The notes beneath the pieces are model-generated. The model did not search any database. It was not told the DNA's origin and saw nothing but the letters and a program-made list of their open reading frames with translations. From an uncultured Bacteroidota bacterium (GTDB taxonomy: Bacteria; Bacteroidota; Bacteroidia; Flavobacteriales; Flavobacteriaceae): DNA of 64,000 nt. The DNA lies in NCBI GenBank assembly GCA_913041125.1, contig CAJWHM010000002.1, positions 1 through 64,000 of the forward strand. Direction: 5' to 3'. The translations under genes were made by a program, and so were the position numbers. Shown here piece after piece: positions 52,769 to 63,027 of this stretch (its first letter is position 1; each line of letters opens with the position of its first letter).

Positions 52769-54314
52769 GATTATGATTGTAAAATACTCCTCTGTTTTCT
52801 TTAATTTCTTGGGCTTGTTTTGTGAGCAGGTATGCTATGCTAACCATATTTCTCAACTCACACAAGCTATTGGTTAGTTTATTTTGGTTATACAACTTTT
52901 GAACTTTTATGTAGATGTTATTGATTTTTTCTTGCGCTTGTTTGAGCCCTTTATTTGTTTTAAAAATTCCAACGTTGGTTGTCATTATTTCTTGTAATTC
53001 TTTGCGTAAACGCTGTACATTTTTAATGGTATCGTTTTTAGAATAGCCATCTCCATTCCATTCCGGTAAAGTCTTGTAAAAAGCTTCACTGGGCATGGGT
53101 TTTCCTAGAAATTCAATACAATTAATTGCTGCACGGTGTGCAAAAACCAATGCTTCTAATAGAGAGTTTGAAGCAAGGCGGTTAGCACCATGTAGTCCTG
53201 TTGCACTACATTCTCCTATTGCGTAAAGCCCTTTTAGCTCCGATTCACTGTGCTTATTTACCTTTATTCCACCACAAAAATAATGAGCTGCAGGAACGAC
53301 GGGGATAGGATCTTTTGGTAAGTTTATACCTAAACTTTTACAGGTATTGTAAATAGTTGGAAAACGAGACTTCCACTCCATCTTGGGGATTTCTGATCCA
53401 TCTAACCAAACAGAATCAGCATCTTGTTCTTGAATTTGTTTTTGAATTTCACGCGCTACAATATCACGTGGGGCAAGATCTGCTCTTGGATCTGCCTTAA
53501 GCATGAATCGGTCTTGGGCACTATTACATAATTTTCCTCCAGCACCGCGTACGGCTTCAGTAATTAAGAATACTTTCCCATCAATTTTATATTTAAGTGC
53601 TGTGGGGTGAAATTGGACATAAGGTAAATGGTTCATCAGCACTTTAGCACGATAGGCAGCTCCTAAACCATCACCAGTGGCTACACTAGGGTTTGTGGTG
53701 TGTGCATAAAGACTTCCTGCGCCACCAGTAGAAAGGACAGTGATTTTTGCTGTGATTTTGATAATTTCTTCACGTTCTTGAGAAATTACATAAGCTCCAT
53801 AGCAACGATTTTTTTTAATTGTTGAATGATGGTCTGTGATTAAATCGACTAATGTATGGTTTTCTAAGATTGTAATGTTTGAAAAACTTTTGACTTTAGT
53901 GATAAGAACCTCTTGAATTTGTTTTCCAGTTTGATCTTTATAGTGTACGATTCTACTTTCTGAATGTCCACCCTCTTTTCCTAAATCAAGTTTTTTTTCT
54001 TTTTTATCAAATGATGTTCCCCATTTGATAAGTTCGTCTAAACGTTGGTTTGCCTCTTCTACGACAAACTTGACAACTTTTGGGTCACAATAACCATCTC
54101 CAGCAACTAAGGTGTCTTGAAAGTGTTTTTCAGTTGAATCTTTTTTTAGATTTCGAACAACTGCTATTCCTCCTTGAGCGTATCTCGTATTTCCTTCTTT
54201 AATATCACTTTTAGAAATTAGAGTGAGTGAAGTTTTAGGGTTTTCCTCTGCAACCTTTATAGCAAAAGTTAAACCTGAAATTCCTGTACCTATAACAAGA
54301 ATATCTTTAGTCAT
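52758..54314 (-). CDS. nadB: L-aspartate oxidase
   Basis: 518 residues. FAD-binding ILVIGTGISGLTFAIKVAE, then NTRYAQGGIAVV, HFHPT-type block in YVQFHPTALK, RGAGGKLCN and GLYAIGECSATGLHGANRLA. Oxidises aspartate to iminoaspartate for NadA. Middle gene of nadA-nadB-nadC; starts 3 bp after nadA. Confidence 0.96.
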   Translation of the reverse strand: MTKDILVIGTGISGLTFAIKVAEENPKTSLTLISKSDIKEGNTRYAQGGIAVVRNLKKDSTEKHFQDTLVAGDGYCDPKVVKFVVEEANQRLDELIKWGTSFDKKEKKLDLGKEGGHSESRIVHYKDQTGKQIQEVLITKVKSFSNITILENHTLVDLITDHHSTIKKNRCYGAYVISQEREEIIKITAKITVLSTGGAGSLYAHTTNPSVATGDGLGAAYRAKVLMNHLPYVQFHPTALKYKIDGKVFLITEAVRGAGGKLCNSAQDRFMLKADPRADLAPRDIVAREIQKQIQEQDADSVWLDGSEIPKMEWKSRFPTIYNTCKSLGINLPKDPIPVVPAAHYFCGGIKVNKHSESELKGLYAIGECSATGLHGANRLASNSLLEALVFAHRAAINCIEFLGKPMPSEAFYKTLPEWNGDGYSKNDTIKNVQRLRKELQEIMTTNVGIFKTNKGLKQAQEKINNIYIKVQKLYNQNKLTNSLCELRNMVSIAYLLTKQAQEIKENRGVFYNHNHAR

Positions 54315-54317
54315 AAG

Positions 54318-55283
54318 CTAACTTAATTCAAGCATTCTATTAATGGGGACTCTAGCTGCATCCATTAGGTTTGAATCCAATTGAATTTCTGGTGTTTCTT
54401 CATTTAAACAATTATACAATTTTTCAAGTGTATTAAGTTTCATAAAGGCACATTCGCTACAGGCACAGGTATCGTCCTCTACAGGAGCAGGAATAAATGT
54501 TTTTTTTGGACAACTTTTTTGCATTTCGAAAAGAATGCCTACTTCTGTAGCTACAATGAATTCATTAGCGTCATTCTTTTGAACAAAATTTAATAGCTCT
54601 GAGGTGCTGCCAATAAAATGCGCTATGTCTAAAATTGGGGATTCGCTTTCAGGGTGAGCAATAAATTTAGCCTTTGGATAATTTTTTACAAGAGATAATA
54701 TTTTTTCAAAGGAGAAAGCTTCGTGGACTATACAAGAACCATCCCATAGAATCATATTTCTTCTTGTTTCTTTGTTCAGATAAGCACCTAAATTTTTATC
54801 AGGAGCAAAAATTATTTTTTGTGTTTTAGGAATACTTTCAATGATTTTTTTGGCATTACTTGAAGTGCAGACGAGATCACTTAGGGTTTTGATCTTTGCT
54901 GAACAATTTATGTAGGAGACCACTATAGCATCAGAATGTTTTGCCTTAAATTTAGCAAAGTCTTCTGGAGGGCAAGAATCTGCAAGGGAGCAACCTGCTT
55001 TCAAGTCAGGCAATAAAACTTTTTTTGTAGGGTTGATTATTTTCGCAGTTTCTGCCATAAAATGAACGCCTGCAAAAACTATTATATCATTGTCAACCTT
55101 AGCTGCTTGTTGAGCTAAATAAAGGCTATCACCCAAATAATCAGCAACTTCCTGAATGGCTTCTTCTTGATAATAATGGGCAAGGATTACAGCATCTTTT
55201 TCTTGCTTTAGTTTTATAATTTTTTTAGATAGTGCTATAGTTTTGCTATTTCTTGCACTTTTAGTAAAAGCTTGAACCTTCAT
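54318..55283 (-). CDS. nadA: Quinolinate synthase
   Basis: 321 residues. Three Cys ligands for the 4Fe-4S cluster are visible: C98 in [15 protein letters not shown], a Cys in [12 protein letters not shown], and the CACSEC cluster near residues 276-281. Also [19 protein letters not shown]. Condenses iminoaspartate and dihydroxyacetone phosphate. First gene of the nad operon. Confidence 0.96.
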   Translation of the reverse strand: MKVQAFTKSARNSKTIALSKKIIKLKQEKDAVILAHYYQEEAIQEVADYLGDSLYLAQQAAKVDNDIIVFAGVHFMAETAKIINPTKKVLLPDLKAGCSLADSCPPEDFAKFKAKHSDAIVVSYINCSAKIKTLSDLVCTSSNAKKIIESIPKTQKIIFAPDKNLGAYLNKETRRNMILWDGSCIVHEAFSFEKILSLVKNYPKAKFIAHPESESPILDIAHFIGSTSELLNFVQKNDANEFIVATEVGILFEMQKSCPKKTFIPAPVEDDTCACSECAFMKLNTLEKLYNCLNEETPEIQLDSNLMDAARVPINRMLELS

Positions 55284-55302
55284 AAGATAAAATTAAAGAG
55301 TT

Positions 55303-56043
55303 TTATTTTATTGATTTTACACTTTTTATATTTTTTTTATTGTTTTCATGCACAACACTTTCCATTGTGTAGGCATCAACTAGGGAAAAGTTTCCATTTT
55401 TGATTCGCTTTAGTGAAGTAAGATGAGCACCTGATTTTAATTTTTTCCCAAAGTCATTTGCAAGACTGCGAATGTATGTACCTTTGCTGCATTCTACTAA
55501 AAAACTAACTTCTGGAAGTTTAATGTCAGTAATGTCAAATCTGGAAACTCTTACCGTTCTTTTTTCAAGAGTTGTTTTTTCACCAGCACGAGCATATTCA
55601 TAAAGGCGTTTACCTTCTTTTTTTAAAGCGGAAAATAAAGGGGGATATTGTTGAATTTCTCCAGTAAAACTTTTTGCTGTTTTGTGAAGTAAATCATCGG
55701 AAAGATGTTGAATTGGAAATTTAGCGTCAATTTTTGTCTCTAAATCAAAAGAAGGGGTGGTTGCACCAAGGAAGATAGTGCCCGTATAGGTCTTCTTTTT
55801 TTGTTGAAGTTCATGAATGGTTTTTGTTTTTTTACCAGTACAGATTAATAACAATCCTGAGGCCAGCGGGTCTAAGGTGCCAGCGTGGCCAACTTTTAGT
55901 TTTTTTAAACCAGTTTGATTTTTTAAATGCCAACGTATTTTATTAACGGCCTGAAAAGAGGTCCATCCCAGTGGTTTGTCAATTAGAAAAAGCATGCCTT
56001 CCTGTAAGACTTCTGATTGAAATTTTTGTTCAAAAAAGTCCAT
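55303..56043 (-). CDS. truB: tRNA pseudouridine-55 synthase
   Basis: 246 residues. Motif II KVGHAGTLDPLASGLLLIC has the catalytic Asp. Also KPLGWTSFQAVNKI at the start, PPLFSALKKEGKRLYEYAR and CSKGTYIRSLANDFG. Modifies U55 in the T-loop of tRNAs. Overlaps uppP by 14 bases. Confidence 0.96.
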   Translation of the reverse strand: MDFFEQKFQSEVLQEGMLFLIDKPLGWTSFQAVNKIRWHLKNQTGLKKLKVGHAGTLDPLASGLLLICTGKKTKTIHELQQKKKTYTGTIFLGATTPSFDLETKIDAKFPIQHLSDDLLHKTAKSFTGEIQQYPPLFSALKKEGKRLYEYARAGEKTTLEKRTVRVSRFDITDIKLPEVSFLVECSKGTYIRSLANDFGKKLKSGAHLTSLKRIKNGNFSLVDAYTMESVVHENNKKNIKSVKSIK

Positions 56044-56821
56044 AAAAGATCGTTAATCCACCTATGATAACACAGTAAAAACCAAAATATTTTAGTTGAC
56101 TTTTCTTGACCATCGAAATCATCCAATTACAAGCAAGAATTCCACTGATAAATGCGAAAATAAAACCTAGTAGTAGTGATGACTGGTTTATATTCTCTGG
56201 AATGGTTTTGAGGTCTAAAGCTGTTTTAGTCATACTCCCAAAAATTAGAGGTAGAACCATCAAAAACGAAAAACGTGCTGCTTTTTCACGATCAATTCCT
56301 AAAAGAATTGCACTGGAAATGGTGGAGCCACTTCTTGAAATCCCAGGTAAAATTGCTATAGCTTGAATTATGCCAACTAAAAATGCGTTTAAGAAAGAAA
56401 CTGCTTTTTTGGTGTTTTTAACAAGATCAGCTAAAAAAAGAAATGCAGCTGTGACGAGTAACATAATACCAACCAGAATTAAGTTTTGTGAGAACAACAT
56501 TTCAATTTGTGCTTGAAAGAAAAGTCCTACAAACGCTGAAGGAACCATAGAAATGATAATTTTGAAAGCCAATTCTCTTTTTTCGTTATGTTTGAAAGAG
56601 AAAACTCCAAGAAGAATTTCTTTAATTTCTTTTCTAAAGACAACCATTGTACTTAATGCAGTACCGAAGTGAAGAACGAGGGTCAGAAATAAGCTTTCTT
56701 TACCTACCGATTCGTTTCCGAAGAGCGCTTTAACAATTTCTAAATGTCCACTTGAAGAAATTGGTAAAAACTCTGTAAGTCCTTGGATTATTCCTAAAAT
56801 AATAGCTTCTAATTTATTCAT
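56030..56821 (-). CDS. uppP: Undecaprenyl-diphosphatase (BacA type)
   Basis: 263 residues, about eight TM helices. Signature LGIIQGLTEFLPISSSGHLEI and second block LPGISRSGSTISSAILLG. Recycles undecaprenyl-PP for cell-wall synthesis and gives bacitracin resistance. Coupled to the DUF3098 gene (ATGA overlap) and to truB. Confidence 0.96.
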   Translation of the reverse strand: MNKLEAIILGIIQGLTEFLPISSSGHLEIVKALFGNESVGKESLFLTLVLHFGTALSTMVVFRKEIKEILLGVFSFKHNEKRELAFKIIISMVPSAFVGLFFQAQIEMLFSQNLILVGIMLLVTAAFLFLADLVKNTKKAVSFLNAFLVGIIQAIAILPGISRSGSTISSAILLGIDREKAARFSFLMVLPLIFGSMTKTALDLKTIPENINQSSLLLGFIFAFISGILACNWMISMVKKSQLKYFGFYCVIIGGLTIFYGLF

Positions 56822-57063
56822 TTTTTGGATAGTGGATTCGTATAAATAGAATATATGGCAATTCCAAAACCAATAATTACTAAAGTTGGAGCAAGTCTAA
56901 TTCTTCTAAAGTTAAATATTTCATTATTGAATACATTAGGATCCTGACTACCTCCACCACTCATTAAAAAAAAGCCTAAAGAAATAAATGTTATGGCTAT
57001 TAACAATACTTTATAATTTTTACTTCCGAATAAGATTTTTTTTGAATCTGGTTTTTTTTTCAT
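56818..57063 (-). CDS. DUF3098 membrane protein
   Basis: 81 residues with two TM helices, VLLIAITFISLGFFLMSGG and LAPTLVIIGFGIAIYSIY, typical of DUF3098. Its place between ftsX and uppP is usual in Bacteroidota. Function unknown, perhaps envelope growth. Confidence 0.9.
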   Translation of the reverse strand: MKKKPDSKKILFGSKNYKVLLIAITFISLGFFLMSGGGSQDPNVFNNEIFNFRRIRLAPTLVIIGFGIAIYSIYTNPLSKK

Positions 57064-57072
57064 TTAGATTTA

Positions 57073-57951
57073 TCAATAAAAGGAGTTTGATTTCAAGTTT
57101 AAATATTTTTGGGTTGCAAAAAAAGTACTTAAAGCTGTAATTCCAATGCCTAAACTAATTATGCCTATAAATAAAAAAATTAATTCATTAGCTTCTTGAA
57201 AAATTTTTAATTCAGGAAGATAATTATCCAACTGAACAATTATTATACTTAAAGCTATTAACGACACTATTGAACTGATAATACCTAATCGCACATGATT
57301 CCAAATGAATGGCTTTCTGACAAAAGACTTTGTTGCACCAACTAATTGCATTGTTTTAATTAAAAATCTTTTAGAATAGATTGACAGACGTATTGAACTA
57401 TTAATTAGTATAACTGCAATTAAAACAAAAATTGAAGTAATAAATAATAAAATAAGTGTTATTTTTTTTATGTTTTCATCAAGTAATTTTACTAATGGGT
57501 TATCGTAAACAACTTCGTCAACAAAATCTATTGACTCTATTTCTTTTTTTCTTTTTTCAAGGTTTATTGTATTAACATAGTTTGAATTAAAATTAATATC
57601 AATTGAGTTGAGTAGGGGATTATAGCCTAAGAATTCTAAAAAATCTTCTCCAATATCTCTTATGTATTTTTCTGCAGCTTCTTCCTTTGTTATAAAATTT
57701 ATCGATTTAGTTGCGGAGTCAAGTTGAATTTTTTTTTGTAATTGAGTTATTTCAATGTCCTTGGCATTATCTTTTAGATATATTGACATTGCTATTTGTT
57801 CTTTAAAATGGGAAGCAATTTTTTTACCATTAATTAGAAAAAGTCCTAGAACTCCTAAAAAAAATAAAACAAACGATATACTTAAAACGACAGAGAAGTA
57901 GGAATTTAATAATTTTCTTCTTTGATAATGTTCAATATTTTTTTTCTTCAC
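57073..57951 (-). CDS. ftsX: Cell-division protein FtsX
   Basis: 292 residues from a GTG start. One N-terminal TM helix, a periplasmic domain (~40-170), then three TM helices (LILLFITSIFVLIAVILI, LGIISSIVSLIALSIIIVQL, LIFLFIGIISLGIGITALS). With FtsE it couples cell-wall hydrolysis to division; ftsE is not in this window. First gene of the ftsX-DUF3098-uppP-truB-nadA run; leuS is divergent. Confidence 0.93.
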   Translation of the reverse strand: MKKKNIEHYQRRKLLNSYFSVVLSISFVLFFLGVLGLFLINGKKIASHFKEQIAMSIYLKDNAKDIEITQLQKKIQLDSATKSINFITKEEAAEKYIRDIGEDFLEFLGYNPLLNSIDINFNSNYVNTINLEKRKKEIESIDFVDEVVYDNPLVKLLDENIKKITLILLFITSIFVLIAVILINSSIRLSIYSKRFLIKTMQLVGATKSFVRKPFIWNHVRLGIISSIVSLIALSIIIVQLDNYLPELKIFQEANELIFLFIGIISLGIGITALSTFFATQKYLNLKSNSFY

Positions 57952-58020
57952 AATTAATATTTATGTAAAATTAAAAAGATTAAGTAAGAATCGACAAGTG
58001 ATAAAATATTCTTTTAGCTA

Positions 58021-58050
58021 TTTAACATTCAATCAATAAGCGTATTTTTG
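58021..58050 (+). promoter_or_regulatory. leuS promoter
   Basis: TTTA (58021-58024) and a perfect -7 box TATTTTTG (58043-58050) with an 18-bp spacer; 27 bp before the GTG start. Confidence 0.6.
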
Positions 58051-58077
58051 TGACTTTCTTAAAAATCATTTTATAAA

Positions 58078-60897
58078 GTGGTATACGACTTTCGTAATAT
58101 TGAAAAAAAATGGAGGACATATTGGTCAAAAAACCAAACATTTAAAGCTGATGACAGTAATTCATCTAAGCCAAAGTACTATATTTTGGATATGTTTCCT
58201 TATCCGTCAGGATCTGGACTTCATGTTGGTCATCCTTTAGGATATATAGCTAGTGATATATTTGCACGTTATAAAAGACATAAGGGGTATAATGTGTTAC
58301 ATCCTCAAGGATACGACTCATTTGGGCTTCCCGCAGAACAATATGCAATTCAAACTGGTCAACACCCTGCTAAAACAACCGAGGAAAATATTAATCGTTA
58401 TAGAGATCAGTTAGATAGAATGGGTTTTTCTTTCGATTGGAGTCGAGAAGTAAGAACTTCAAGTCCAGATTTTTACAAGTGGACACAATGGATTTTTCTT
58501 TTACTTTTTGATCACTATTACTGTAGAGACGCAGATAAAGCGATCCATATTACAAAACTTGTTTTACTTTTCGAAAAGTATGGAAATAAAAATATTAATG
58601 CTGTTTGTAGTAAGGGTATTAAAACTTTCACCGCATCTGAATGGAACTCATACAATCAGCATAAAAAAAATAAAATTCTTTTAGGTTATCGTTTGACTTA
58701 TCTTTCAGAAACCGAAGTAAATTGGTGTTCTCAATTGGGTACTGTTTTGGCTAATGATGAAATAATAAATGGAGTTTCTGAAAGAGGAGGATATGCTATA
58801 ACAAAAAAGAAAATGACGCAATGGAGCATGAGAATAGGTGCTTATGCTGAACGATTGCTAAATGATTTAGAATTAATCGATTGGCCCGAGTCTCTAAAAG
58901 AGATGCAACGTAATTGGATTGGAAAATCTATTGGAGCCAAAGTTTTTTTCCAGATTCAAGACTACGAGGAGACAATAGAAGTTTTCACCACTAGGCCTGA
59001 TACTTTGTTCGGTGTAACTTTCATGACTTTAGCACCTGAGCTGGATTTAGTCAAAAAAATAACAAAATCAAACTACAAAAAAAATGTAGAAGCTTATATA
59101 CAAGAAACTAAAAAGAGGTCACAAAGAGAACGTATTTCTGAAACAAAAAATATAACTGGTGTATTTACTGGAAGCTATGCCTTACATCCTTTTACAGGTG
59201 AGCGCATACCTATTTGGATTGGAGACTATGTTCTAGCAGACTACGGTACTGGAGCTGTAATGGCAGTACCATGTGGTGATCAGAGAGATTATGATTTTGC
59301 AAAGCATTTTAAACTTCCAATAAAAAATATTTTTAAGGACGTTTCAATAGATAAAAAAGCATATACAGAAAAAAATGATACTATAATTGATGACTCCGAT
59401 TTTTTAACAAACTTATCTTACAAAGATGCTATGAAAAAAGTTATTAAAGTTCTTGAAGAAAAGGGTTATGGTAAGGGAACAATAAATTACCGTTTGAGAG
59501 ATGCCATTTTTAGTAGACAAAGATATTGGGGAGAACCTATTCCAATTTATTATAAAGATAATATACCTCACCCACTAACATTAAATGATTTACCCTTAAT
59601 GCTTCCCAAAGTAGAAAAATATTTACCTACACCTGATGGAGCTCCGCCTCTAGGGAATGCAAGTAGATGGGCATGGGATACAATAAAAAAAGAGGTTGTT
59701 GAAAATGGAAAAATTAATCATAAAACAGTATTCCCTTTAGAGCTTAATACAATGCCTGGTTGGGCTGGTAGCTCATGGTATTTTTATCGCTATATGGATT
59801 CTAAAAATTCTAAATATTTTGTTGGAGATAAAGCTAAAAATTATTGGCGTGATGTCGATTTATATTTGGGAGGTAGTGAACACGCAACCGGTCATTTATT
59901 ATATTCTCGATTTTGGCAAAAATTTCTTTTTGATTTAGAGCTCTTGCCTGTTAATGAGTATGCAAAAAAGCTAATTAATCAAGGCATGATTTTAGGAAAT
60001 TCAGCCTTTATTTACCGAAGACCAGGAACACAAATATATGTATCTAAAGATTTATTAAAAAATTATGATAGTCTTGAAGCCATTCGAGTTGATGTTAGCT
60101 TAGTAAATGCTTATGATGAACTAAATATCGAAGGGCTAAAAGATTGGCAAGAACAGTTTAAAGAAGCTGATTTTGAAATGAAAGATGAAAAGTTTAAAGT
60201 AGTGAGAGAAGTTGAAAAAATGTCAAAATCTAAATTTAATGTTATAAATCCTGACGAAATATGTGATAAATATGGAGCAGACACTCTTAGAATGTATGAA
60301 ATGTTTTTAGGTCCGATTGAGCAATCAAAACCCTGGAATACTTCAGGAATATCTGGAGTTAATAATTTTTTAAACAAATATTGGCGTTTGTTTTATAAAG
60401 AGAATAATTGGGTAGTTACAGAGAAAAAAGCAAATAATAATGAACTAAAGATACTTCACGAAACCATAAAAAAAATCACTAGTGATATTGAAAATTTTTC
60501 ATTTAATACATGTGTAAGTTCTTTTATGATTTGTGTTAATGAATTATCTCGTTTAGATTGTCGAAGTAGTGAAATTTTACGTCCTTTAACAATCTTGTTA
60601 TCTCCTTTTGCTCCGCATTTAGCTGAAGAGATTTGGGAACGCTTTGGTAATAAAAAATCAATTGTGAATGAGCCTTTCCCAATATCGAATCCATCCTATT
60701 TAGTTGAGGATGCCAAAAATTATCCTGTTTCATTTAATGGGAAAATGCGTTTTACAATTCTTTTATCGTTAACTCTCAAAAATGATGAAATAAAGCATGC
60801 TGTTATGGAAGACAAAAGAACCTCAGAGTATCTTCATGGCCATGAACCAAAAAAGTGGATAATTATTCCAAATAAAATCATAAATATTGTTTTTTAA
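58078..60897 (+). CDS. leuS: Leucyl-tRNA synthetase
   Basis: 939 residues from a GTG start. Class I HIGH motif as HVGH (49-52) and KMSKS at 714-718. CP1 editing domain in between with TRPDTLFGVTFMTLAP. A Bacteroidota-type insertion of ~60 residues lies before NWCSQLGTVLANDE (residues ~155-215). C-terminal anticodon domain ends at GHEPKKWIIIPNKIINIVF. Charges tRNA-Leu. Confidence 0.96.
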   Translation: MVYDFRNIEKKWRTYWSKNQTFKADDSNSSKPKYYILDMFPYPSGSGLHVGHPLGYIASDIFARYKRHKGYNVLHPQGYDSFGLPAEQYAIQTGQHPAKTTEENINRYRDQLDRMGFSFDWSREVRTSSPDFYKWTQWIFLLLFDHYYCRDADKAIHITKLVLLFEKYGNKNINAVCSKGIKTFTASEWNSYNQHKKNKILLGYRLTYLSETEVNWCSQLGTVLANDEIINGVSERGGYAITKKKMTQWSMRIGAYAERLLNDLELIDWPESLKEMQRNWIGKSIGAKVFFQIQDYEETIEVFTTRPDTLFGVTFMTLAPELDLVKKITKSNYKKNVEAYIQETKKRSQRERISETKNITGVFTGSYALHPFTGERIPIWIGDYVLADYGTGAVMAVPCGDQRDYDFAKHFKLPIKNIFKDVSIDKKAYTEKNDTIIDDSDFLTNLSYKDAMKKVIKVLEEKGYGKGTINYRLRDAIFSRQRYWGEPIPIYYKDNIPHPLTLNDLPLMLPKVEKYLPTPDGAPPLGNASRWAWDTIKKEVVENGKINHKTVFPLELNTMPGWAGSSWYFYRYMDSKNSKYFVGDKAKNYWRDVDLYLGGSEHATGHLLYSRFWQKFLFDLELLPVNEYAKKLINQGMILGNSAFIYRRPGTQIYVSKDLLKNYDSLEAIRVDVSLVNAYDELNIEGLKDWQEQFKEADFEMKDEKFKVVREVEKMSKSKFNVINPDEICDKYGADTLRMYEMFLGPIEQSKPWNTSGISGVNNFLNKYWRLFYKENNWVVTEKKANNNELKILHETIKKITSDIENFSFNTCVSSFMICVNELSRLDCRSSEILRPLTILLSPFAPHLAEEIWERFGNKKSIVNEPFPISNPSYLVEDAKNYPVSFNGKMRFTILLSLTLKNDEIKHAVMEDKRTSEYLHGHEPKKWIIIPNKIINIVF

Positions 60898-60962
60898 CTC
60901 GAAAAAATAAATTCAATAAAATGTTTACTTAATTTAAATTTTTAGCTGTGGAACAAGTTTAG

Positions 60963-61433
60963 CTAAAATACTATTTGACGATTTATTTGTTCTTGTAACG
61001 AAATAAAGGTTTCTGTTCTCGAAACACCATCCACAGGCTGAATTTTTTTATTAAGTAACTCCATTAGGTGTTCATTGTCACGACAAATTAGTTTAGCAAA
61101 AATACTCCAATTACCTGTCGTGTAATGGCATTCGATAACTTCAGGAATCCCTCTTAATTTTCTTACTGCATCTGGATTTCTAATTGCTTTGTCTAAGTAA
61201 ATACCTATAAATGCAACTGTTTTATAACCCAATATTTTTGGATTTAAAATAACTTGAGAACCTTTGATAACTTGTGCATTTTCCAATTTTTTTAATCGTT
61301 GGTGAACTGCAGCTCCCGATATTCCTGACGTATTTGCTAGTATTTGAATAGGCGTACGTGCATCTTCTAGAAGATGTTTAATTATAATTTTATCGATACC
61401 ATCTATTGAGATAGTCTGTTGTGTAATTTTCAT
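60963..61433 (-). CDS. Lrp/AsnC-family regulator
   Basis: 156 residues. N-terminal HTH (QILANTSGISGAAVHQRLKK) and C-terminal RAM/AsnC domain (VAFIGIYLDKAI, VIECHYTTGNWSIFAKLICR, VSRTETFISLQ). Senses amino acids and controls amino-acid or nitrogen genes. Targets not visible here. Confidence 0.92.
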   Translation of the reverse strand: MKITQQTISIDGIDKIIIKHLLEDARTPIQILANTSGISGAAVHQRLKKLENAQVIKGSQVILNPKILGYKTVAFIGIYLDKAIRNPDAVRKLRGIPEVIECHYTTGNWSIFAKLICRDNEHLMELLNKKIQPVDGVSRTETFISLQEQINRQIVF

Positions 61434-61528
61434 CTAATACTTTTCATTATGTTTTAATCTAATTTAAAATTTTAAAATAGATTATTAATTATGAATAATG
61501 TAGATAAAAATCAAAAAATTAAAAAAAG

Positions 61529-62275
61529 CTAATTAACTTTTTCAACATATCTTTCGATAGCCATTGTCATTGATGGGGATTGGTCAGAAGGCGCTTTGAC
61601 TTGTACTTTAAGCCCATGATTTTCGGCTGCTTTTATAGTAGTTTTTCCATATGCAGCAATACGTGTTTTATTTTGCTTAAAATCGGGAAAGTTTTTAAAT
61701 AAAGATTCAATTCCTGAGGGACTAAAGAAAACTAAAATGTCATAATAAACATCTCTTAAATCAGATAGATCACTTACAACAGTTTTATATAAAATTGCAC
61801 GTTGCCAGCTTAATTTTAGTGAATTGAGAAAATCCGGGACTTCACTTTTCAGAAGGTCAGAGGTAGGAAATAAATAATTTTCATTCTCAAATTTTTTGAA
61901 AACATTTTTCAGATCAAAAATTTTACCTTCACCAACATAAATTTTCCTTTTACGATATACTACATATTTTTGTAGATAGTAGGCCACAGCCTCTGATAAG
62001 CAAAAATATTTTGTAGTAGTCTTAATTGTAAATCTCATTTCTTTGCATAATCGAAAATAGTTATCGACGGCGTTTCTACTGGTAAGAATAACATTATCGA
62101 ATTTATTAAAATCAATTTTTTGTCTTCTAACTTCTTTTGCAATCACACCTTCAACATGAATGAATGGTCTAAAATCAACAACTAAATTTAGTTTTTCTTT
62201 TAGTCTATTGTAAGGAGATTTTTCGGAAGATGGCTCAGGTTGGGATACCAATATTCTTTTCACTTTCATATTCAT
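61529..62275 (-). CDS. hemD: Uroporphyrinogen-III synthase family protein
   Basis: 248 residues. Two-domain HemD fold: ILVSQPEPSSEKSPY, NVILTSRNAVDNYF, YLFPTSDLL, ILVFFSPSGIESLF and RIAAYGKTTIKAAENHG. HemD is weakly conserved in sequence, but the SPSGI and GKTT blocks support it. Cyclises hydroxymethylbilane for haem and sirohaem. It follows the DUF4271 gene by 6 bp. Confidence 0.85.
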   Translation of the reverse strand: MNMKVKRILVSQPEPSSEKSPYNRLKEKLNLVVDFRPFIHVEGVIAKEVRRQKIDFNKFDNVILTSRNAVDNYFRLCKEMRFTIKTTTKYFCLSEAVAYYLQKYVVYRKRKIYVGEGKIFDLKNVFKKFENENYLFPTSDLLKSEVPDFLNSLKLSWQRAILYKTVVSDLSDLRDVYYDILVFFSPSGIESLFKNFPDFKQNKTRIAAYGKTTIKAAENHGLKVQVKAPSDQSPSMTMAIERYVEKVN

Positions 62276-62281
62276 TCAATT

Positions 62282-62947
62282 TTACAACCACGGCTCTAAT
62301 ATTAAAATGTAGAACCAATACCAGGGTAATAATCTTAATGTGCAAAGATAAATAATTATATATAGAATTTGTTGTGGGTTAGATTTAAAAAGTAAAATTA
62401 GAATTCTAAACTGGTAAAAAACCCAGATAATTAAATAAAACAATGTAAATAATAAAAACTGTTTGTTTTGGATTTCAACATAATTGACAATTAATAAAAA
62501 AATCAAGTAAAATAATGCAAAACGAAAATTATTTATAAAATTTTTTAAAATACCAATTCTGTAATTATGGTTTATTTTAAGTTGGTTAATTAAAAATTGA
62601 ATAAAAATATACCTAGAAGATAACATAAGTATTAGCGATGAAAACAAGTAATAATATTCAAAGGCAAATAATAAGGTTTTATAATTGTATTCTAATAATA
62701 AAATTAGAAAAAGACATAGGGTACTAACAGTTATTATAAAACAAAGAATATTATATGCTGATATCATATTAAATTTTTTCTCATTTGAAAATCTTTTAAT
62801 ATAGATGTCTGAAGAATAAAAAAGTGTAATACTCTTAAATCTTGGTGGGTTAATTTTAAAAATTACAGTTAGTATAATTAGATTAATAAAAAAAATAAAA
62901 CTAATCCAATCTTGATTTAAATTGTTTTTGTAAATCAATTCTTCCAT
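62282..62947 (-). CDS. DUF4271 membrane protein
   Basis: 221 residues with about seven TM helices (WISFIFFINLIILTVIF, CFIITVSTLCLFLILLLEY, FALFYLIFLLIVNYVE and others). DUF4271 proteins are commonly encoded next to hemD in Bacteroidota. Function unknown. Very AT-rich. Confidence 0.82.
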   Translation of the reverse strand: MEELIYKNNLNQDWISFIFFINLIILTVIFKINPPRFKSITLFYSSDIYIKRFSNEKKFNMISAYNILCFIITVSTLCLFLILLLEYNYKTLLFAFEYYYLFSSLILMLSSRYIFIQFLINQLKINHNYRIGILKNFINNFRFALFYLIFLLIVNYVEIQNKQFLLFTLFYLIIWVFYQFRILILLFKSNPQQILYIIIYLCTLRLLPWYWFYILILEPWL

Positions 62948-63027
62948 AATTCAAATTTAGGAGTTTAAAAAATTATACCCTTATACTGTCTAAGAACTAA
63001 TTTTACATTTACTACATTTATATTTTT